In this document: in pieces, positions 49,642 to 56,847 of the stretch | Layout of the letters: every line of letters starts with the position of its first letter | How positions within the stretch are numbered: the first letter of the stretch is position 1 | Origin: a virus | Reading direction: 5' to 3' (one strand) | Virus record (IMG/VR): IMGVR_UViG_3300032046_001865 | Span: 1-64,000 of that record | DNA length: 64,000 nt | Position numbers and translations under genes: made by a program | Notes under the pieces: model-generated | Told to the model about the DNA's origin: nothing | Database searches by the model: none | What the model saw: the letters and a program-made list of their open reading frames with translations, nothing else

Positions 49642-50880
49642 ATGGCCATCTACAAAGAGCTCTCAAGTGATAATATCAAGACCGCCAAGAGTTTTTTGTC
49701 GCAATTAGTTGAAGTTTTGCAGCAGGACATCTCCGGCTCCTCCACCCGTAAGAAGTACCAGCACTTCGTCACTGGCGCGGGTGTCGCTCCAGGCGTCACA
49801 TCCTCGCTGTTTCAGACCGTCCACGATCAGGACTTCACGATCCAGACGACCAACCCGCAGTTCGACATCACGGTCGGCTTGTTTGCCAGCGGCACGATCG
49901 CGACAGCGATCACAACGGGAACAGACTCGGCTGGAAAGCTGCTGTTCCCTTCGAACTCGCTGATGATGCGCGAGAAGGTGGACATCTACCGGCAGTTTGC
50001 CCAGCTGCTGCTTGGAGACGCCACACTTCAGTTCACAGCACCGCTTGACTCGGCAACGTCCACAGACGCGATCGACGCAGCCATGTTCATCAGCTTCCGA
50101 CGCTTGTTTGCACGCGACAAGATCAAGCGTGAAACGTTCGCGTTGAAATCTTACTTCTACGCGAACGTGTCTGAGCACAACAAAAGCCACCCCGGAAACA
50201 TCGCGACCGTCATCTCAGGGTCAGAGCTCACGGGCGCGTTCATCTACACGGACGTCGGCAGTGCAAACAATCGAAATGTCAGTGTCGGTGGCGAAGTTGG
50301 AAGCATTGTCCAATCCTCTAACACGTCTAACACCGTTGGATTACTGTTCTACGATCGCGGCATCGCCGTTCTCAACCTCGCAAAGATCATGAGTGGAACC
50401 CAACGCGTCTCCGGTTCCGTGAGCTCCGCTGGCAGCACCGCGGTGTACGGTCTTCTCGCGGGTCAACAAGTGATCGGTGGCACATTTGCAGACAACCCTA
50501 ACGCGACCTTCATCCCCGACTTCATGACCAGTGGCTCGATCGATGACATCGTCGATCACCTCTGTTCGGTTCGGTTCCACACGGGATCCGTCACCGCGAT
50601 CACGTTCCAGAACGTCACGAACATCAACTCCACCCTGATCTCCGTCCAGGCTGGGCCTGACGAGTTCAACTACTCGAGCAACCCGACGTTCCGAGACACC
50701 GACGATCGCATCGTTGTCATCGAGGCTGGTCAGGAAGACATCTCACTGACGTTCGTGTTCGTCACGAGCGTTGGGCTGTTCGACGCGAACGACAACCTGC
50801 TCGCGGTCGCCAAGCTGAGCCGTCCGGTTGAGAAGAGTCCTGAACGGGGATTGAACCTCAGAGTACGTTTGGATTATTGA
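49642..50880 (+). CDS. Virion structural protein
   Basis: 412 aa. Begins MAIYKELSSDNIKTAKSFL; a central beta-rich Ser/Thr/Gly region (QRVSGSVSSAGSTAVYGLL) and a C-terminal domain ending in NDNLLAVAKLSRPVEKSPER, LRVRLDY. The end resembles the last strand of the 50896 protein (VMRAQLAQPIVKRKGDRYLL), so these two share a terminal module. Tail-associated by position. 98 bp of untranslated DNA precede it, with AAGGAACAC before the start. Confidence 0.68.
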   Translation: MAIYKELSSDNIKTAKSFLSQLVEVLQQDISGSSTRKKYQHFVTGAGVAPGVTSSLFQTVHDQDFTIQTTNPQFDITVGLFASGTIATAITTGTDSAGKLLFPSNSLMMREKVDIYRQFAQLLLGDATLQFTAPLDSATSTDAIDAAMFISFRRLFARDKIKRETFALKSYFYANVSEHNKSHPGNIATVISGSELTGAFIYTDVGSANNRNVSVGGEVGSIVQSSNTSNTVGLLFYDRGIAVLNLAKIMSGTQRVSGSVSSAGSTAVYGLLAGQQVIGGTFADNPNATFIPDFMTSGSIDDIVDHLCSVRFHTGSVTAITFQNVTNINSTLISVQAGPDEFNYSSNPTFRDTDDRIVVIEAGQEDISLTFVFVTSVGLFDANDNLLAVAKLSRPVEKSPERGLNLRVRLDY

Positions 50881-50895
50881 AAGGACACGGGCCTC

Positions 50896-53265
50896 GTGTC
50901 CATCAAACGTCTACCTCCTGAAGCGATCGAGACATTCTCGATACTTCTACACCCAAAGAGAGCGTACGTCTCATCGTCTTTAGGGGTAACAGGATCGCTC
51001 AAGATCTTCTCGAACCCATCGGCTCGCGAGAAAGACATCTTCTTGCCGTCGGCGTTCGTTGACACAGCACGTTCGTCGAACACGCTGGAGTCCACCCTTC
51101 GAGCATTGCAGGTGAAGGTCGCTGGCGGAACGTCAAATGTTTCAGAAGCGATGCAGTCGTACCTTGATCAGGTAAATTCCACGCCTACATCCGCCAAGAA
51201 CACGATGGACTTGGAGATCCTACGCCACGCTCCAACGACACTGTACACGATCAACACCGCCAAGAAACTGTTCGTGCAAGATAGTCTGATGCCGTACTAC
51301 CGTGTGCATAGGCCGAGCAACAACTGGGCGTACGTCAACTACCACAGCGTCAACTTCTTCACGAGCGACACAGTCCCAAGCGACGCGGCTTGGCTCTACC
51401 CGAATGTGCGTGACGCTGAGTACCCGAGTGGTTGCTACTCGCCGACTGGCAGCTTCACCTTCGAACTCCACGTCAACCCACGTTACACGGCTGACGTGAC
51501 CAGCTCGTACAACGCAGGAACGATCATCCACCTGTCGTCGAGCTACGTGCTTTCGTTGGTGTCTGGATCTTCTCGTGGCCGCGACGGCAACCCTGACGCC
51601 TTCCGTCTGCTTCTGCAGCTGTCAGGGAGCGCCGACGTTCAACCGAGTCAGGTCACACCCGGCGTCGGTGACGGTGTGTACGCTTACCTGTCCGATGACA
51701 ACAGCTTGCGTCTCAACAACTGGCACCATGTGCTTGTGACGTGGGGCACGAGCAGGAACGATCAAGGCACAGGTAGTTTCTACGTCGACGGCGTCCAGAA
51801 GGGCGTGTTCGTCTTCCCTGGCAACACGATCCTCCCGCCTGTTGCGACAAACGACGCGCTTTGCCTCGGCAACTTCTACGAGGGGTCGAACACAGGACCC
51901 AGCATCCAGGCCAGGTTCTTCACGACAGACACCGCCGCACGTGAAGGTGTGCATGAGCTAGACGGCACGTCGGGGGTGAACTACCCTACCTCGTTCAAGT
52001 TCAGACACCAGTTGAACGCGGAGCTGCATGACGTCAGCATCCGTGACGAGTACCTGCCGTCGACTAAGGCCAAAGTGCACGGCTCGGTGACCGTGAAGAA
52101 GGCGCCACCCACGGCGGACAACTACCTGTTCTACGTTCCTCCGTTCTTCGTCCCGGGTTCACCGACGTTGACAGAAGTTGACGGATCTGGCGGACTGCTC
52201 ATCTCTCCTTTCCACGCGCTGGATGAGAGCAGCAAGCATCCGTTCTCGGCCCCGATGTCCTTTGGCGTCGCCGGTCGGTACAACAGTCTTGAAAACTTCA
52301 CACGGGACTTCGCGACGAACCGTCACGCGCGTGTTCTCCACTTGACAGCGAGCCAGTTCCTTGACACCACGCCAGGTGCGTTGACATGCAACGATTACCT
52401 CTACGCAACAGCCAGCGTGAGGTTGCGTAACCTCAACGTGCTCCCATGCGACGATGGTAACTTCTGTCCGAACTTCGAGATGGCATCCGTGTTGGATCTC
52501 GTCGACGAACCACGTTTCGTTGATGACATTGGCTCGCCAGATCCTGCGCTCATCTCGTTACGCAAGATGATCTCTGGCTCGATCTACTCGAGCTTGTTTC
52601 ACCAGACCGGCTCGTTGTTCTCAGATGTCGTGAGACTGCTGCCGGAGTCTGGATCGCTGTCGCCCACCGTTGTGCCTTCAGGGCTGTACGCTGTGTACCA
52701 ACGCACGCAGGACGCGTCCTCGAACGAGGTTGTGTTCTTCGACATCAGCAACCTGTTCTTCGGCGAACGCATCCGTCCGGGTTCGTTCATCATCACAGAT
52801 CCTGCCATGTCGGGATCCAACGGTCGCGTCTCCATTCGTCTTCAAGACGATGGCAACGGTGGGCTCTTTCGTGCTGACAGCGTCACGCAACGCGCCATGT
52901 GGAACCACGTCGGCAACGTCTTCTACGAGGAAGGCGTTGTGGCTATCAAGTCACCCGCGTTACCGTTCTTCGGCGCCGAAGGGTTCGAGATCGAGTTCGA
53001 GGGTGAGAAGGCAGTGCACACGACAAAGATCAGCGTGCTTGTTGATGCGACATCGTACAACACGTCGTCGAACCCGTCGTGGAGCCCGACGATGTCAGCG
53101 TCCTTCGACGCGAACCGCGACCCTGAGAACCAGAAGTTCGTCACGGTCACCGGCGTCAACTTCCACGACGAGAACCTCAACGTCGTGATGCGCGCGCAGC
53201 TGGCGCAGCCCATCGTCAAGCGCAAAGGCGACCGTTACCTGCTGCGGATCAAGTACGATTGGTGA
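50896..53265 (+). CDS. Large virion protein with a LamG/concanavalin-like domain
   Basis: 789 aa from a GTG. Residues about 180-335 form a jelly roll: GSFTFELHVNPRYTADVTSS, GTIIHLSSSYVLSLVSG, NNWHHVLVTWGTSRNDQGT and GSFYVDGVQKGVFVFPGN are the LamG-like signature strands (WHH followed by YVDG). Ends in the same terminal strand type as the 49642 protein. Such domains on tail fibres bind sugars. The stop overlaps the gp4-like nuclease gene. Confidence 0.75.
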   Translation: MSIKRLPPEAIETFSILLHPKRAYVSSSLGVTGSLKIFSNPSAREKDIFLPSAFVDTARSSNTLESTLRALQVKVAGGTSNVSEAMQSYLDQVNSTPTSAKNTMDLEILRHAPTTLYTINTAKKLFVQDSLMPYYRVHRPSNNWAYVNYHSVNFFTSDTVPSDAAWLYPNVRDAEYPSGCYSPTGSFTFELHVNPRYTADVTSSYNAGTIIHLSSSYVLSLVSGSSRGRDGNPDAFRLLLQLSGSADVQPSQVTPGVGDGVYAYLSDDNSLRLNNWHHVLVTWGTSRNDQGTGSFYVDGVQKGVFVFPGNTILPPVATNDALCLGNFYEGSNTGPSIQARFFTTDTAAREGVHELDGTSGVNYPTSFKFRHQLNAELHDVSIRDEYLPSTKAKVHGSVTVKKAPPTADNYLFYVPPFFVPGSPTLTEVDGSGGLLISPFHALDESSKHPFSAPMSFGVAGRYNSLENFTRDFATNRHARVLHLTASQFLDTTPGALTCNDYLYATASVRLRNLNVLPCDDGNFCPNFEMASVLDLVDEPRFVDDIGSPDPALISLRKMISGSIYSSLFHQTGSLFSDVVRLLPESGSLSPTVVPSGLYAVYQRTQDASSNEVVFFDISNLFFGERIRPGSFIITDPAMSGSNGRVSIRLQDDGNGGLFRADSVTQRAMWNHVGNVFYEEGVVAIKSPALPFFGAEGFEIEFEGEKAVHTTKISVLVDATSYNTSSNPSWSPTMSASFDANRDPENQKFVTVTGVNFHDENLNVVMRAQLAQPIVKRKGDRYLLRIKYDW

Positions 53266-53663
53266 GAAAGCCTCGCCGCAAGCGCGTCAGCCGCAAAGCG
53301 AAACGCGGCGTCTACCGAGCGCTCAAGTGCGTGCTGCCGATCAACTACCGATCCGGGTGGGAGCTCGAGTACGCGAAGTGGCTGGACGCCTGCCCGTCCG
53401 TGCTCTCGTACAAGTACGAGCCGTACGCCGTCGGCTACGTCTCCAACATGAAGTCCGGGAAGCTGCGCAAGTACTACCCCGACTTCGAGGTGACGTACAC
53501 GGACGGCACGAAGGCGCTCATCGAGATCAAGCCGAAGAAGAAGGTGACGTTGGCGCGCAACGTGAAGAAGTTCGCGGCCGCGTCCGCGCATTGCCTGAAG
53601 CAAGGCATCGACTGGCGCGTCGTCACGGAAGTGGACCTGAAAGCTCTAGGTTTGCTGAAGTGA
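53262..53663 (+). CDS. Head-completion nuclease, T4 gp4-like (PD-(D/E)XK)
   Basis: 133 aa from GTG 53262, overlapping the previous stop; TTG one codon earlier is unlikely. A basic N-terminus, then INYRSGWELEYAKWLDACPS, KLRKYYPDFEV and ALIEIKPKKKV: the nuclease ligands Glu34, Asp74, Glu88 and Lys90 in the E...D...ExK order. T4 gp4 shows the same YRS.WE..F..WLD and IEIKPKKE pattern. In T4 this protein is needed to finish heads before tail joining. Confidence 0.84.
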   Translation: MRKPRRKRVSRKAKRGVYRALKCVLPINYRSGWELEYAKWLDACPSVLSYKYEPYAVGYVSNMKSGKLRKYYPDFEVTYTDGTKALIEIKPKKKVTLARNVKKFAAASAHCLKQGIDWRVVTEVDLKALGLLK

Positions 53664-54214
53664 GGATCCTCGGGCTTGACATCTCGACTTCGGTCGTCGG
53701 TTACGCCATCGTCGAGGCTGACGACATGAGCCTCGTGAAGATCGGGCACATCGACCTCAAGAAGGCGCCTAAATGCCTTTACCGCAAGGCCGACATCGTC
53801 GTCGGGAACCTTCGCGAAGTCTGTGAGGGCCTTGGGGTCGAACGGAAGTCCGTCTGGGTGGAGGAGCCGGTCATCCGCTTCACGCCTGGCATGTCTTCAG
53901 CCCAAACCATCTCGATGCTGCTGAAGTTCAACGCCATGGTGTCGTACGGCCTCTGGACGGGATGGGACCGCGAGATCGTCCACGTAACGCCTGGCGACGC
54001 TCGCCGCACGTGCGGGCTCCTGATGACGACGAAGAAGAAGTCGGGCGGGAAATCGCAGAAGGAGCAGGTCTACGACCAGCTCACCGCCGTGGGCGGTTTG
54101 CTAGAGTTTCTTCCTTGGCCCATGACCAAGACGAACAAGCCAAAACCAGAGAATTACGATAGGGCTGACGCCTACGTGGTCGCGTACCACGGGGCGAAGG
54201 AGAGCCGCAAATGA
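53660..54214 (+). CDS. RuvC-like Holliday junction resolvase (RNase H fold)
   Basis: 184 aa from a GTG overlapping the nuclease stop (GTGA); the frame further up is a shadow. ILGLDISTSVVGYAIVEADD gives the first catalytic Asp7, SVWVEEPVIRF the second (Glu68/69), and ENYDRADAYVVAYHGA the C-terminal Asp pair, the D-E-D-D layout of RuvC and related phage resolvases. A Lys-rich loop (TTKKKSGGKSQKEQ) may contact DNA. It likely resolves branched phage DNA before packaging. Confidence 0.84.
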   Translation: MRILGLDISTSVVGYAIVEADDMSLVKIGHIDLKKAPKCLYRKADIVVGNLREVCEGLGVERKSVWVEEPVIRFTPGMSSAQTISMLLKFNAMVSYGLWTGWDREIVHVTPGDARRTCGLLMTTKKKSGGKSQKEQVYDQLTAVGGLLEFLPWPMTKTNKPKPENYDRADAYVVAYHGAKESRK

Positions 54215-54387
54215 ACAAGACATCTGGTTACTGGTGGACGAGCAGCCCCGACGAAGGTTGGGAGGGTTTCGCGCCTTCGCGTGAAGAAGCCCTGAAGCAG
54301 ATCGACGAGTGCAAGTACGACTCCGACGACGAGCTGCAAGAGATCGCCTTCACCGGCCCAAGCGAGACGATCCAGATCAGCCCGTGA
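54211..54387 (+). CDS. Small acidic protein (58 aa)
   Basis: ATG overlaps the RuvC stop and its TGA overlaps the primase GTG, both by 4 nt. SGYWWTSSPDEGWEGFAPSR followed by EEALKQIDECKYDSDDELQE. Not recognised. The exact fit between two real genes supports it. Confidence 0.62.
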   Translation: MNKTSGYWWTSSPDEGWEGFAPSREEALKQIDECKYDSDDELQEIAFTGPSETIQISP

Positions 54388-55373
54388 TAACCGTCTCGCA
54401 GAAGTACGAGCTGCTCGTGAAGCTGCTCGGGCCTGGCGACATCGACAGCCGCGCGATCAACGCGCAGTTCTGGTGCCCGTTCTGCAAGCACCACGACGCG
54501 AAGAAGCGCAAGCTGGCCGTCCGCCTCGCTGACGGCATCACACATTGCTGGGTGTGCAACTGGTCAGCGAAGAGCCCAACGCGGCTCGTTCCAGTCTTCG
54601 GCGCACGTCACCTGTTGGCCGAGCTCACAGCTGCGTTCGGAGACGGAGGCACCGTCGTCGAGGATGAGCCGATTGAGAACGTCGCAGACGCCGAGTTGCC
54701 GTCCGACTTCTCGCTTGTGTGCGATGAGATCGACAACGGCGTGCGCCACCCAGACAAGCTCGACGCCATCAGCTACCTCGAGAAGCGTGGCGTGTCGTAC
54801 AGCACCGCCAAGTACCTTCGCCTCGGGTTGTCGACCACCGGAGCGTTCCGACGACGCGTCGTCTTCCCCTCGTTCGACGGCGACGGCGCGCTCAACTACG
54901 TCACCGCGCGAGCCATCGACGACGCGACAACATTCAAGTACTTCAACACGCAGAGGCAACGCTCTGAGCTCGTGTTCAACGAGGTCGACGTGGCGTGGAA
55001 CCGTGAGCTCATCCTTGTTGAAGGACCGTTTGACCTGACCGCTTGCGCTGGGATGAACGCGGTGCCGATGCTTGGCTCGTGGCTCGATGAGAATTACTTG
55101 CTGTTCAACCGCATCGTGCTCAACCGCACGCCGGTGTGTCTCGCGTTTGATCCAGACGCAGCGAAGAAGCAGGCGAAGGTCGCGGCTCGCTTCCTACGCT
55201 ACGAGATACCTGTGCGCACCGTTGATTGGACTGGGCATCCGCTCGATCATGATCCGTCCAAGGTTGGGCATGTAGCCTTCCGTCAGATGGTGAAGGCGGC
55301 GAAGACGTTTGACGAGACGACGGCCTTCCGGTCAAGACTGGCGCGAGCACTAGGTTCGATGAGGTTGACATGA
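54384..55373 (+). CDS. DNA primase (zinc finger plus Toprim)
   Basis: 329 aa from a GTG at 54384. An N-terminal zinc site CPFC...CWVC (Cys31, 34, 55, 58), then SYLEKRGVSYSTAKYL, RRRVVFPSFDGDGALNY, and the Toprim core ELILVEGPFDLTACAGMN with a later CLAFDPDAAKKQAK that supplies the DxD. This is the DnaG-type layout, here compact. It makes RNA primers for lagging-strand synthesis. Overlaps gp47N by 4 nt. Confidence 0.87.
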   Translation: MITVSQKYELLVKLLGPGDIDSRAINAQFWCPFCKHHDAKKRKLAVRLADGITHCWVCNWSAKSPTRLVPVFGARHLLAELTAAFGDGGTVVEDEPIENVADAELPSDFSLVCDEIDNGVRHPDKLDAISYLEKRGVSYSTAKYLRLGLSTTGAFRRRVVFPSFDGDGALNYVTARAIDDATTFKYFNTQRQRSELVFNEVDVAWNRELILVEGPFDLTACAGMNAVPMLGSWLDENYLLFNRIVLNRTPVCLAFDPDAAKKQAKVAARFLRYEIPVRTVDWTGHPLDHDPSKVGHVAFRQMVKAAKTFDETTAFRSRLARALGSMRLT

Positions 55374-55969
55374 AGATTGCACACATTGCCGATTTACATG
55401 TTCGTGGTCTCACACGTCACGATGAGGTTCGCACCGTCATCACAGCCTTCTGTGAGGATGCCAAACTACGACAGGTCGATCACATTGTCATCGCCGGCGA
55501 TCTTTGGCACACGAAGACGTACGGCATGACAGCTGAGTACTTCGAACTCATGACATGGATGCTGCGTTCGATGGCCGAGGTTGCACGCGTCCACGTCACG
55601 TTGGGTAACCACGACGGCGCGCTCACCAACTTCTCAAGGCAGGACGCGATCAGCCCGATCGTTGACGCTATCGCTGACCCACGGATCAAGCTGTATAAGA
55701 AAAGCGGTGTGTACCCGATCCAAGACGGTGTCAATCTGTGTGTGTACAGCTTGTTTGACAAAGAAAGTTGGGATGCTGTTGGTCCTGTCGACGGCGATTA
55801 CAACGTCGCAGTTTACCATGGCTCTGTCGGCGGTGCGGTGACAGAAGAGGGGTGGATCCTCAAGCATGACGTGACAGTCTCGTGGTTTGAGGACAAGAAG
55901 TACGACATCGTGCTGCTTGGAGACATACACAAGCAGCAGTACCTCGGGTACAGGGAGTACGAGGAGTGA
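55370..55969 (+). CDS. gp47/SbcD-like (Mre11 family) nuclease, N-terminal half of a split gene
   Basis: 199 aa. All phosphoesterase motifs are present: HIADLH (Asp8, His10), IAGDLWH (Asp44), TLGNHDGA (Asn80-His81), AVYHGS (His150) and LLGDIHKQQY (His187). It ends 12 residues after the last motif, where T4 gp47 and SbcD continue into a capping domain. That missing part (PWIGYAGSTLQ..., GYLLWDV) is found at the start of the ORF at 56844. A homing endonuclease gene lies between. The stop overlaps that gene (GTGA). The half may work as a separate subunit with the downstream fusion. Confidence 0.88.
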   Translation: MKIAHIADLHVRGLTRHDEVRTVITAFCEDAKLRQVDHIVIAGDLWHTKTYGMTAEYFELMTWMLRSMAEVARVHVTLGNHDGALTNFSRQDAISPIVDAIADPRIKLYKKSGVYPIQDGVNLCVYSLFDKESWDAVGPVDGDYNVAVYHGSVGGAVTEEGWILKHDVTVSWFEDKKYDIVLLGDIHKQQYLGYREYEE

Positions 55970-56847
55970 AATCGTGCGCTCGTTGCTTGCAACCGCTCCG
56001 CGGAAGACAGAAAGTCTACTGCTCGCGAACATGTCAAGCGAAAGCGTTAGGTGTCAAAAGCGCCTACATCGTTGTTCGTAATTGTGCGACGTGCGCCAAA
56101 GAATTGGTGATTCGGATTCGAAGTCGCGGCGAGAGCGATCGTGTGTACTGCTCGAAGAAGTGTTACGGGGTCCATCTGAGCGTTGCGTACGTCGGCGCCG
56201 CGAACCCGGGCGTCGGTCGAGTTCGTTCCGCGGAAGAAACCGCAAAGCGTTCCGAGTCGATGATAAGCAAATGGAACGACGAGACGTACCGAGCGAACGT
56301 GCAAGCTGGGCAGGCAGCGTTCGTCGAGCAGCACGGGCATTGGGGTGGCTCTGACATTCAAACGATCGAGAAACGACGTGCTACTTGTCGTGTTCGTTTT
56401 GGCGTTGATCACCCCTGGATGATCGAATCGATCCGTGAAAAATGCGAAGTCACATCATTGAAACGTCACGGCAAGCTGACGTGGCAAATCGCGAAGGACG
56501 CGGTGCCGACTTCTGACACGCGACCCGAACTGCGTTTCGCCGAAGCGCTCCGAGCGGCAAACATCACCCATGCTCACCCGTTCGACGTGTTCTACGACCA
56601 ACGACGAAAGTTTGAGTACGACTTTTACCTCCTCGGCAAGCGAACGCTCGTCGAAGTCGACGGGGATTACTGGCACGCTCACCCTGACAAATTTCCTGAG
56701 CTAGACGCGACACAGAAGTGGAATCGCGATCACGATCTGAAGAAGAACGAGCTCGCCGAACGATTAGGCCTTCGATTGGTCAGAGTGTGGGAATCTGATG
56801 TGATGAACGAGGAACAATTGACGAAAGTAATCGAGGGCTTGCGATGA
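55966..56847 (+). CDS. Vsr-like homing endonuclease inserted in gp47
   Basis: 293 aa, intact. Two N-terminal treble-clef-like zinc sites (Cys4/7/19/23 and Cys40/43/62/66), then a basic linker with RFGVDHPWMIESIREK, and a Vsr-type nuclease domain: RPELRFAEALRAANI (Glu188), FEYDFYL (Asp219), TLVEVDGDYWHAHPDKF (Asp232, His237) and LVRVWESDV. Overlaps of 4 nt on both sides (GTGA and ATGA) place it exactly between the two gp47 halves. EDxHD-type homing nucleases of this fold are known. It should cut an uninterrupted gp47 gene. Confidence 0.85.
   Translation: MKSCARCLQPLRGRQKVYCSRTCQAKALGVKSAYIVVRNCATCAKELVIRIRSRGESDRVYCSKKCYGVHLSVAYVGAANPGVGRVRSAEETAKRSESMISKWNDETYRANVQAGQAAFVEQHGHWGGSDIQTIEKRRATCRVRFGVDHPWMIESIREKCEVTSLKRHGKLTWQIAKDAVPTSDTRPELRFAEALRAANITHAHPFDVFYDQRRKFEYDFYLLGKRTLVEVDGDYWHAHPDKFPELDATQKWNRDHDLKKNELAERLGLRLVRVWESDVMNEEQLTKVIEGLR

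Noticed and set aside
55966-56847. Intron or intein carrying the Vsr-like nuclease
   Set aside because: The gp47 frame ends in a stop that overlaps the nuclease start, and there is no non-coding flank for a ribozyme. No intein splice-junction residues are seen. A plain gene insertion fits better.
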